Below the pieces are notes generated by a model that worked only from the letters and a program-made list of their open reading frames with translations, did no database searches and was not told where the DNA came from. Positions 1-5,966 of a stretch of 54,350 nucleotides of DNA are shown in pieces (within the stretch, counting starts at the first letter, position 1; every line of letters starts with the position of its first letter). The position numbers were made by a program, and so were the translations under genes. Source of the DNA: Ectothiorhodospiraceae bacterium (lineage in GTDB: Bacteria > Pseudomonadota > Gammaproteobacteria > HK1); assembly GCA_024234875.1 (NCBI GenBank), contig JACKNM010000026.1, positions 1-54,350 of the forward strand, written 5' to 3'.

Positions 1-692
1 CATCGCCGGCGCCTCGCGGGATCACGCCGGGCGAGGGTCGGGCTGGCGACGATCGCCGGGCCGTGCACCAACTTGCCGAAGGGGAGGATCGCGAGCAGCG
101 TCGCGGCGCCGACCAGGTGCACGACGACGCCGACGCCACCGGGCAGCGGCGGCGCCTCACCGCGCAACCGCGCGACCACCCATGCACGCACCGCGCGCGC
201 ACCGTCGGTCGCGTCGGCGGCGCCGATGACGAGGCCGGACAGCGCGATCACGAGCAGCAACGCGAGCACCGCGTGGTCGGACGGGCTGCTCACGTAACGG
301 ACCCTCGGCTGCAGCAGGCGTCGCAGCCACAGGCCGAGCAGCGTGACCATCAGCACCACGCCGACGGTGGTGGCGAGTGGCGTGGTGTCGACACCCGCGG
401 GCCAGGTCGGGGCGAGCAGCAGCCGCAGGTGACCGAGAAACGCGAGCAGCAGGGCGAGGTGGAAGGTCCAGCCGAGCGCCCAGGTCCAGACGCTCGCGCG
501 CCGCAGGGTGTCGAGGAGGACGATCTCGCGGAGCAGTCGCACCGCCAACGCACCTCTGGTCGTCGGCGCCGGTGGTGTCGGCATCGGGAACGGCCGCGAC
601 CGGCGCAGGTAGCCCGCGACCCGCCAACCGGTCCCGGCGACGCAGACGACCACGGACACCGCCAGCGCCCCCGCCACCCAGTCGGCGCTCAT
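1..692 (-). CDS. dsrM: DsrM-like membrane cytochrome b (NarI family), 3' end at the window edge
   Basis: 230 codons are readable before the window ends. The product is an integral membrane protein of the nitrate-reductase gamma/DsrM family, which carries two b-type hemes and exchanges electrons with the quinone pool for the DsrMKJOP complex. Both heme-ligand patterns of NarI are present: His78-X9-His88 in one helix and His192-X17-His210 in a later one. About five hydrophobic segments are visible (near residues 5-22, 70-93, 107-123, 140-158, 187-209). The ATG at 692 has a GGAGG ribosome site eight bases upstream and follows dsrC by 39 bp. The last bases on this strand are CGATG, so a stop just outside the window would create an ATGA overlap with the next gene, expected to be dsrK. 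Identity as DsrM rather than another NarI relative rests on its place after dsrC. Confidence 0.85.
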   Translation of the reverse strand, partial: MSADWVAGALAVSVVVCVAGTGWRVAGYLRRSRPFPMPTPPAPTTRGALAVRLLREIVLLDTLRRASVWTWALGWTFHLALLLAFLGHLRLLLAPTWPAGVDTTPLATTVGVVLMVTLLGLWLRRLLQPRVRYVSSPSDHAVLALLLVIALSGLVIGAADATDGARAVRAWVVARLRGEAPPLPGGVGVVVHLVGAATLLAILPFGKLVHGPAIVASPTLARRDPARRRR

Positions 693-731
693 GCGACGAC
701 CTCCGGGGAGACCGCGAGCCGGCGCCGGCGC

Positions 732-1064
732 TCAGATGCAGCCGGTCGGCTTCGGGAGCCCCGCGTAGCGACAGGCCTGCTTGGCCGGGCCCTTGGGAAA
801 GAGCTGGTAGAGGTAGCGGGTATTGCCCTTCTCCTTACCGAGGCGCTTGGCGATGGCCTTGGTCAGGATACGCACCGGGGGCGCGACGTGATACTCGGCG
901 TAGTACTCGCGGAGGAAGTCGACCACCTCCCAGTGCCCGGCCTCCAGCACGATACCGTCCTCGGCCGCCATCGCCTGCGCGACCTCGCGATCCCAGTCCT
1001 CGAGCACCCGCAGGTAGCCCTCCGGATCGGTCTCGAGCTGACGGCCGTTGACTTCGAGCGGCAT
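732..1064 (-). CDS. dsrC: DsrC sulfur carrier protein
   Basis: A 110-residue cytoplasmic protein of the DsrC/TusE/DsvC family. The flexible C-terminal arm is complete: Cys98 and Cys109 are ten residues apart, with Cys109 penultimate, ending PTGCI. The pair of cysteines distinguishes true DsrC, which carries sulfur as a trisulfide to and from sulfite reductase and is reoxidised by DsrMK, from TusE of tRNA thiolation, where only the last cysteine is kept. The body shows the usual family blocks (HWEVVDFLREYY, GNTRYLYQLFP). It lies 27 bp after dsrH and before dsrM, the canonical dsr order. Length matches the family. Confidence 0.95.
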   Translation of the reverse strand: MPLEVNGRQLETDPEGYLRVLEDWDREVAQAMAAEDGIVLEAGHWEVVDFLREYYAEYHVAPPVRILTKAIAKRLGKEKGNTRYLYQLFPKGPAKQACRYAGLPKPTGCI

Positions 1065-1091
1065 GACGGTCTCGCTTCGCGGGGGGCCCGA

Positions 1092-1415
1092 TTATAGCCA
1101 GGAGCGCACGCGCGCATGGTCACACACCAGGTCGACGAATCCGCCGTCGTCGACCACCGTCACCCCCGGCCGGAGCACCGGGCTCGAGCCGCACCGCGCC
1201 AGCAGGTCCGGACCGAGGACGAGCACCCGCCGCCGTGCCAACGCACGAAGCGAGCGCCCGACGTCGACGGTGGCGAGCGCGGCGTAGACCGCGTCCTCGA
1301 TCAGCAGCACGCTCGAGCCCGCGCGTGACAGTCGCAGACAGGTGGCGAGCGCATCGGTGGCGAGCGGCGAGCGGCTCACGATGTGCAAGGTGTCGGCCGC
1401 GGCGTCGGCGGTCAC
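1092..1415 (-). CDS. dsrH: DsrH (TusB-type) subunit of the DsrEFH sulfurtransferase
   Basis: A 107-residue TusB/DsrH family protein, the smallest part of the hexameric DsrE2F2H2 complex that passes persulfide sulfur between TusA and DsrC in the cytoplasm. The start shows LHIVSRSP, and the conserved DsrH cysteine falls at Cys26. The GTG start (1415-1413) overlaps the dsrF stop codon, so translation is coupled. A second cysteine (in LLARCGSSP) is not part of the family signature. TusB of tRNA modification is the alternative, but the neighbouring dsrC and dsrM argue for the Dsr pathway. Confidence 0.9.
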   Translation of the reverse strand: MTADAAADTLHIVSRSPLATDALATCLRLSRAGSSVLLIEDAVYAALATVDVGRSLRALARRRVLVLGPDLLARCGSSPVLRPGVTVVDDGGFVDLVCDHARVRSWL

Positions 1416-1771
1416 AGCTCGATCACCACCGGATAGAGGTCGAGGCGACGCGCCAGCGCACGGGCGCCGATCACCTGCGCCGGCAGCAGCAACTGCCGCG
1501 CCCCGATGCCGCGACGCTGCAACGACTCCCGCTCGACCCAGATCGGTCCGACATCGAGCTCGGGCAGCAGGCGAAAGGCCGGCACGAAGTCCTTGAGCCC
1601 GGTATCACCCGGGTGTTGCCCGGCGACGATCTGCCACACGCCGTCGTCGACGAAGGCGACCGCCACCTCGACGCCGAGCGCGGCGCTGGCGAGCACTGCC
1701 TCCATCGCGTCCTGGGCGTGGCTGGTGCCGTACGGCGGCCGTCGATGGACGACGAGCATGCGCGCGCTCAT
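1412..1771 (-). CDS. dsrF: DsrF (TusC-type) subunit of the DsrEFH sulfurtransferase
   Basis: A 119-residue protein with the TusC/DsrF opening (MLVVHRRPPYGTS) and the DsrE-like alpha/beta fold. It contains no cysteine at all, in line with the structural rather than catalytic role of DsrF in the DsrEFH ring. The ATG at 1771 overlaps the dsrE stop in an ATGA arrangement and was chosen over longer in-frame extensions that would run into dsrE. Its own stop overlaps the dsrH start, so the three subunits are made in linked amounts. Confidence 0.9.
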   Translation of the reverse strand: MSARMLVVHRRPPYGTSHAQDAMEAVLASAALGVEVAVAFVDDGVWQIVAGQHPGDTGLKDFVPAFRLLPELDVGPIWVERESLQRRGIGARQLLLPAQVIGARALARRLDLYPVVIEL

Positions 1772-2190
1772 CCGCCGCCTCCGAGAACCACCACGCGATC
1801 GGCATCGCGCACCATCTCCGCCAGCGCGCCGAGCCCGGTGATGCGAAACCCGGGTGCGAGGTTGTCGGCGTCGCGCCCGTGACGCGCGGCCTCCGCGGCG
1901 TCGATCACGCCGCGACGAAGCGCCGCCGCCACGCAGACCGCGAGATCCACCCCGTGCTCCGACGCGAGCGTCGACCACGCACGCTGCAGGTCGCGATCGT
2001 CGGCCGGCACCACCGCCAGGCGGTTCGCGACGTGGACCCCGTCGGCATAGAAGAACACCCGACTCACCCGGTGGCCTCGTGCCAGGGCGGCGCGCACGAA
2101 GCGCAGCGCGGTGTCGGCCGACTGGTGCTGGTAGGGACCGGAGAGCACCACCAGGCCGAGCGTGCGCGGGGACCCCGCCGGCGTGCTCAA
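1768..2190 (-). CDS. dsrE: DsrE (TusD-type) catalytic subunit of the DsrEFH sulfurtransferase, TTG start
   Basis: A 140-residue TusD/DsrE family protein. The core begins LGLVVLSGPYQHQSAD, and the persulfide-carrying cysteine is Cys86 in DLAVCVAAALRRGV, equivalent to the active cysteine of A. vinosum DsrE. The only start that gives the expected family length is TTG at 2190, whose last two bases lie in the TGA of the preceding DsbD-like gene (TTGA overlap). A longer in-frame reading to 2256 lies wholly inside that gene and lacks family similarity. Translation therefore appears to depend on re-initiation after the DsbD-like protein. Confidence 0.88.
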   Translation of the reverse strand: MSTPAGSPRTLGLVVLSGPYQHQSADTALRFVRAALARGHRVSRVFFYADGVHVANRLAVVPADDRDLQRAWSTLASEHGVDLAVCVAAALRRGVIDAAEAARHGRDADNLAPGFRITGLGALAEMVRDADRVVVLGGGG

Positions 2191-2708
2191 CGGGCGGGGA
2201 GGTCGACCGGAAACTCGCGGGTCACCGGCGGGTAGCACAGACCGGCCTCGGCGCACCCCTGATAGGTGATCGTGATGCTGCCGGCGGCGGTGTCCGCCGC
2301 CCCGCGGTCCAGCTCGAGGCTCGCCTGCACCGCATCGTGGAAGACCCGCGTCTCGCCGAAGTACGGGTCCGCCTTGGGATCACCGGCGGGAAGCGCGGCG
2401 GTCACCAGTCGCCAGCCGGTGGCCGGCGCGACGGTGAAGCGCATGCGGTCGCGGTAGAGGTAGTAACCGGGCGCGATGCGCCAGGTCGCGGCCACCGTCG
2501 ACGGCCCGGTCGGCAGCACGTCGAGGGCGAAGGCGACGTCGACGTCGAGGAAGTCGGGCTCCGCCGCGGCGCCTGGGCGGCCCGCGATCTGCTCCACGAG
2601 TGACGGCACCTCGACCCGCGGCACCGCGCTCGACTGCGCCCACGCCACGACCGCGGCGAGCATCAAGCCGCCGCCGAGCGCGAGGCGACTACGAGAAAGT
2701 CCGGCCAT
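2187..2708 (-). CDS. Stand-alone DsbD N-terminal (alpha) domain protein, periplasmic
   Basis: 173 residues with an N-terminal signal peptide (cleavage likely near AWA-QSS, residue 24) followed by a DsbD alpha domain. The family block YQGCAEAGLCYPP contains the redox pair Cys152/Cys158, matching the cysteines of E. coli DsbD alpha; GYYLYRDRM near residue 80 is also typical. Full-length DsbD continues into a membrane domain and a thioredoxin domain, which are absent here and not found elsewhere in the window. It is the first gene of the dsr unit and shares its stop with the dsrE start. A periplasmic thiol-disulfide role serving the Dsr complex, for example DsrJ or DsrO maturation, is inference. 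Its electron donor is unknown. Confidence 0.85.
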   Translation of the reverse strand: MAGLSRSRLALGGGLMLAAVVAWAQSSAVPRVEVPSLVEQIAGRPGAAAEPDFLDVDVAFALDVLPTGPSTVAATWRIAPGYYLYRDRMRFTVAPATGWRLVTAALPAGDPKADPYFGETRVFHDAVQASLELDRGAADTAAGSITITYQGCAEAGLCYPPVTREFPVDLPAR

Positions 2709-2732
2709 TTCGCTCTCGGGTGTCCCCCGGCC

Positions 2733-2747
2733 CGGTGACCGTCACCG
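2733..2747. promoter_or_regulatory. 15-bp palindrome, candidate operator of the dsr unit
   Basis: CGGTGAC-C-GTCACCG is a perfect inverted repeat with 7-bp arms. It lies just downstream of the TATACT -10 hexamer on the minus strand, about +8 to +22 from the inferred start of transcription and upstream of the DsbD-like start codon. That is a typical place for a repressor site. The binding protein is unknown. Confidence 0.5.
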
Positions 2748-2761
2748 AGCCGCGTCCGCGC

Positions 2762-2767
2762 AGTATA
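2762..2767 (-). promoter_or_regulatory. -10 hexamer TATACT ahead of the DsbD-like/dsr genes
   Basis: Read on the minus strand the hexamer is TATACT (five of six matches to TATAAT), in otherwise very G+C-rich sequence. It gives a leader of about 47 bases before the ATG at 2708. No good -35 box is seen at 16-18 bp, so the promoter may need an activator. Confidence 0.45.
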
Positions 2768-2804
2768 CGTGGGGGTTTCCCGAGCTGGCCGCCGCGAGCC
2801 CGAC

Positions 2805-3065
2805 TCAAGCCCCGCTACCGCCCTCGCGCAGCGCCTGCGCGCGCTCGAAGGCGCCCGGCGTGAGATTGCGGCGGTTGACGACCATTCGATCGTGGAGCCT
2901 GCGGATGCAGTCGCTACCGGTGCGCACGAACGCGAACGGCAGGAGCGCGTGCACGAGGCAGGCGGCAGCGCCCAGGAACATCGTCACGGAGAAGGAGAGC
3001 GCATGGCCGAGATGCTGGAGATAGGTCTCGCCGACGTCGTCGAGATGGGCGCGCCACCAGTGCAT
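2805..3065 (-). CDS. Small membrane protein, DUF6356-like
   Basis: 86 residues from the ATG at 3065 (MHWWRAHLDDVGETYLQHLG). A single hydrophobic segment lies near residues 24-47 (SVTMFLGAAACLVHALLPFA), followed by a basic C-terminal part with FVRTGSDCIRRLHDRM. This pattern (an ESY/ETY-HL start, then a V-H-A-L-x-P segment, then RTGS...RLH.RM) matches the DUF6356 family of short proteins, whose function is not known. The upstream extension in the same frame to 3200 lies in the regulatory gap and was rejected. It is divergent from the Lrp/AsnC gene and shares the intergenic palindrome with it. Confidence 0.75.
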   Translation of the reverse strand: MHWWRAHLDDVGETYLQHLGHALSFSVTMFLGAAACLVHALLPFAFVRTGSDCIRRLHDRMVVNRRNLTPGAFERAQALREGGSGA

Positions 3066-3136
3066 GAATCTGACCTCACGGGTTCGTCTTTCGGGCGCCG
3101 AGGGCGGCACGACGGCCCGCCCCTCGGACGGGGAGA

Positions 3137-3142
3137 ATTTTA
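3137..3142 (-). promoter_or_regulatory. -10 hexamer TAAAAT for the DUF6356-like gene
   Basis: On the minus strand this reads TAAAAT (five of six matches). It sits 71 bp upstream of the ATG at 3065 in an A+T-rich patch that is rare in this window. No convincing -35 was found. Confidence 0.4.
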
Positions 3143-3195
3143 TCGACCGTTCGCACGAAAGTGTTTCCAAGTTCCGCCGCCAATGCGACATGTTT

Positions 3196-3210
3196 GGCAA
3201 AATATTTGCC
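3196..3210. promoter_or_regulatory. Palindromic operator in the lrp/DUF6356 gap, Lrp-type
   Basis: GGCAAA-ATA-TTTGCC is a perfect 15-bp inverted repeat with an A+T centre, the shape and length expected of Lrp/AsnC family binding sites. It ends 25 bp before the regulator's own ATG at 3236, a usual place for autoregulation, and is also upstream of the divergent DUF6356-like gene. Confidence 0.6.
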
Positions 3211-3235
3211 GTCTGAGCCGATTCTGGAGCACGAG

Positions 3236-3694
3236 ATGGACCGCCTGGACCGCCGCATCCTCGCCCTTCTGCAGGACGACGCCTCGCTCCCGGTGGCGGA
3301 GATCGCCCGCCGTGTGGGGTTGACCACGACCCCGTGTTGGCGGCGGATCCAGGCGCTGGAGCGCGACGGCGTCATTCGCAAGCGGGTGGCGTTGCTCGAC
3401 CGCGAGAAGATGGGGGTCGGTGTCGACGTCTTCGTCGCGGTGCGCACCAACCGCCACGACGCGGCGTGGCTGGAGCGGTTCGCGGCGGTGGTGACCGCGT
3501 TCCCGGAGGTGGTGGAGCTGTATCGGATGAGCGGCGAGGTCGACTATCTGCTGCGCGTGGTGGTGCCCGACATCGCCGCCTACGACCGCGTCTACCAGCG
3601 CCTGATCCGCGAGATCGAGATCTTCGACGTCAGCTCGACCTTCGCCATGGAGCGCATCAAGTACACCACCGCGCTTCCGATCGACCCGACCTGA
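3236..3694 (+). CDS. Lrp/AsnC family transcriptional regulator
   Basis: 152 residues. The N-terminal winged helix-turn-helix (residues 1-60) starts MDRLDRRILALLQ and has the recognition part GLTTTPCWRRIQALERDGVI. The C-terminal RAM/effector domain (about 65-145) has the usual YRMSGEVDYLLRVVVPD block. These regulators form dimers to octamers and sense amino acids or other small molecules. The ATG at 3236 was preferred over an upstream extension because it begins exactly at the family start. The effector cannot be told from sequence. Likely targets are itself and the divergent DUF6356-like gene. Confidence 0.93.
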   Translation: MDRLDRRILALLQDDASLPVAEIARRVGLTTTPCWRRIQALERDGVIRKRVALLDREKMGVGVDVFVAVRTNRHDAAWLERFAAVVTAFPEVVELYRMSGEVDYLLRVVVPDIAAYDRVYQRLIREIEIFDVSSTFAMERIKYTTALPIDPT

Positions 3695-3851
3695 CGACGG
3701 GAGGAAGGGCATGGATGCCCTCATGCCCCTCCGGGCACAGGGATGTGCCCGCATCCCCCCGCTCGCGAAGCGCGAGCGGGGGGATGGAGCAAGCGGGAGA
3801 CCGCGTCTTCCGCGCCGCGACGGGAGGAAGGGCATGGATGCCCTTCCTCCC
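3695..3851. repeat. Cluster of intergenic palindromes with a duplicated 27-bp unit
   Basis: Between the convergent lrp and fimX genes. A 27-bp unit occurs twice in direct orientation (3695-3721 and 3818-3844; core GGAGGAAGGGCATGG). The second copy is part of a perfect inverted repeat with 14-bp arms and 2-base spacer (3822-3851). Between the copies lie an inverted repeat with 7-bp arms (GGGCACA/TGTGCCC, 3733-3750) and one with 16-bp arms around AAG (3752-3786). There is no T-run, so a standard rho-independent terminator is not shown, but strong hairpins between convergent genes could stop or stabilise both transcripts. Confidence 0.8.
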
Positions 3852-3857
3852 GATGGA

Positions 3858-5966
3858 CTACAGCTCCCCCGCCACGAACCCCCACTCGAGTCCGACACTC
3901 GGCGCCTGGATGCAGTAGCCCTGGACATAGTCGACGCCGAGCGTCCACAGCTTGGCCAGCACCGCGGTGCTCTCGACCCCGAAGGCCACCGACTCCCGAC
4001 CGAGGGAGCGCGCGAGATCGGCGGCCTTGCGCACCGCCTGCTCGGCGTGGGTGTCGTGGGCGACGGCACCCACCAGGGCGGCGTCGATCTTGACGTAGTC
4101 GACGGCGAGCTGGCCCACCGTGGCCGGGCTGCCGGCGACGCTCCCGTAGTGCTCGATGGCGGCCCGGCACTGGAGGTCCCGCAGCCCGCTCACGAAGGCG
4201 CGCGCCGCCTTGCCCTGGGTGACCGCGATGGACTCCGGGATCTCGAACACCAGATGGCGCCCCGGCACGCCGCGCGCGCGCAGCTGCTTGCCGAGGAAGA
4301 GCAAGAGGTTCTCGTCGAGCAGCGCCGCCGGTGAGAGGTTGACGAAGAACGTCGGATCCGCGCCCCGCTCCAGCAGCTCGCGCACCGTCGCGACCGTGTG
4401 CTCGACCACCCAGCGGTCGAGTCGGGCCGCGACCTCCTCGCAGGGACCGGGCATGAACACGTCGACCGGCGCGATCTCGCGGTCGGCCTCGTCGGTGAGC
4501 CGCAGCAGCACCTCGTAGAGCCGCGCGCTCTCGTCGGTCAGCTTCACGATCGGCTGGAATGCGAGATGGATCCGGCCCTGGGCCATCGCCCGTGCGGTGA
4601 CGTCGGCGAGATCCGGCCCGCGCCGGGCGGGTGGCGCCACGGGCGTCTCGAGCTCCCCACTCCGGACCTGGTTTCCCCCCGCGCTCGCCGCCGCGCGTGC
4701 CCGCGCCTGCGCCGCCAGGAGGGCGTCCCGCCCCGCTGCCACCTGCGGTCGGAACGGCTCGACGCCGATGCTGCAGGTGCAGCTGATCGGGCGCCCCTCA
4801 CGCTCGACCGGCGTCAGCTCGACCAGCTCGCGGACCGCCTCGGCGAGGAGCCCCGCCTCCTCGGGTCCGACGGCCGGCAACAGCGCCGCCAGAGCGCCGT
4901 CGGACACACGCCCGATCAGCGCCTCGTGCTCGTCCAGCGCCCGGCCGAGAAGGTCCGCGGTCGAGGCCATCAGCCGGTCCACGGTCTCGACGCCCGCCGC
5001 CTCCTCCAACCGCTGCAGGTCGTCGAGCTCGAGCACCAGCATCGCCGCCGGGCGATCGTCGGCGGTCGGGCCGGGCAGCGCGTCCAGGGCCTGCACGAAG
5101 GTGGTCCGATGCAGCGCACCGGTCACCGGGTCGTGGCGCCGCAGGCGCTCGAGCTCGGCCGCCGCGGTCGGGCTCACCACCGGGTCGCGCAGCACGACCT
5201 GCCAGCACTCCTCGCCGTCGACGTCCGAGCGCGTGAGCTCGATTCGCAACGGCAACGTCCCCCCGTCGACCCGCCGGCCGGTGACCTCGACGATCTGGGC
5301 GCCACTGGCGGAGGCACCGCGCGGCCGGTCGTCGCGCAGGGCATCGCGCAGTCGCGCGCGGTCGGCGTCATCGACCAGGTCCATGATCGGCATGCCGATC
5401 AGCTCGTCACCGGTCTCGAACCCGAAGCGGCGCAGATACGGCGCGTTGGCGCGCACGTGCATGCCACCGTGGACGTAGGCCACGGCCTCGCGTGACGCGC
5501 CGAGCAGGGTCTGCCAACGCCGGTCTCTCGCCTCCACCTCGCGCCGACTGTGACGAAGATCGCGCCGCTCGGTGAGTCGGGCCACCTCGCGGCGGATGAC
5601 CAGCGCGAGGTGCGCCGGGTTGTCGCGGGACACCGCGTCGGTGGCGCCGGCCTCGAGTAGCGTCACCACCCGCCGCGCGGCCCGCCCGCCGCGCGCCCCG
5701 TGGACCGCGACCACCGGCACGTCGGCGTCGGCGCGCGCGACCAGGCGCACCAGATCGGCGGCCGTGCACCAGCGCACCGCGGTCGAGTAGAGGACGAGAT
5801 CCCAGGCCGACGATTCCATCGCCGCCTCGATGTCGGCGGTGCGCCGCGCATGGAGGTGCTCACCGACCCGCCGCGCGAGCGTGACCGCGCGCAGCATCGC
5901 GTCCGCCGCGTTCGGCGAGCTCTCGACCACCAGGACGCGAATCGGTGTCTCAGACTCTGACCGCAT
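3858..5966 (-). CDS. fimX: FimX-like REC-PAS-GGDEF-EAL protein with degenerate catalytic motifs
   Basis: 702 residues, close to P. aeruginosa FimX in length and order: receiver-like domain (about 9-125), PAS (150-265), GGDEF (280-440), EAL (455-702). The receiver lacks the phosphorylated Asp (LVLYST where LVLLD is expected). The GGDEF loop reads SDGAL, so no cyclase activity is expected. The EAL domain has EVLLRL in place of EALLR, and the DDFG metal loop is EHYG, as in FimX-type c-di-GMP receptors that bind but do not cleave. Asn in FVNLSP and Lys in DYVKID are kept. The ATG at 5966 overlaps the upstream kinase gene by 17 bp. Probable role: c-di-GMP-dependent control of type IV pilus assembly. 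Confidence 0.85.
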   Translation of the reverse strand: MRSESETPIRVLVVESSPNAADAMLRAVTLARRVGEHLHARRTADIEAAMESSAWDLVLYSTAVRWCTAADLVRLVARADADVPVVAVHGARGGRAARRVVTLLEAGATDAVSRDNPAHLALVIRREVARLTERRDLRHSRREVEARDRRWQTLLGASREAVAYVHGGMHVRANAPYLRRFGFETGDELIGMPIMDLVDDADRARLRDALRDDRPRGASASGAQIVEVTGRRVDGGTLPLRIELTRSDVDGEECWQVVLRDPVVSPTAAAELERLRRHDPVTGALHRTTFVQALDALPGPTADDRPAAMLVLELDDLQRLEEAAGVETVDRLMASTADLLGRALDEHEALIGRVSDGALAALLPAVGPEEAGLLAEAVRELVELTPVEREGRPISCTCSIGVEPFRPQVAAGRDALLAAQARARAAASAGGNQVRSGELETPVAPPARRGPDLADVTARAMAQGRIHLAFQPIVKLTDESARLYEVLLRLTDEADREIAPVDVFMPGPCEEVAARLDRWVVEHTVATVRELLERGADPTFFVNLSPAALLDENLLLFLGKQLRARGVPGRHLVFEIPESIAVTQGKAARAFVSGLRDLQCRAAIEHYGSVAGSPATVGQLAVDYVKIDAALVGAVAHDTHAEQAVRKAADLARSLGRESVAFGVESTAVLAKLWTLGVDYVQGYCIQAPSVGLEWGFVAGEL

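Noticed and set aside
1092..2190. Interpretation of dsrEFH as TusBCD of tRNA thiolation
   Set aside because: Linkage to a two-cysteine DsrC and a NarI/DsrM cytochrome b supports sulfur oxidation; TusE-type proteins lack the second cysteine.
3752..3786. Rho-independent terminator for lrp
   Set aside because: The stem is very strong but no T-run follows on either strand, so it is reported as part of the repeat cluster instead.
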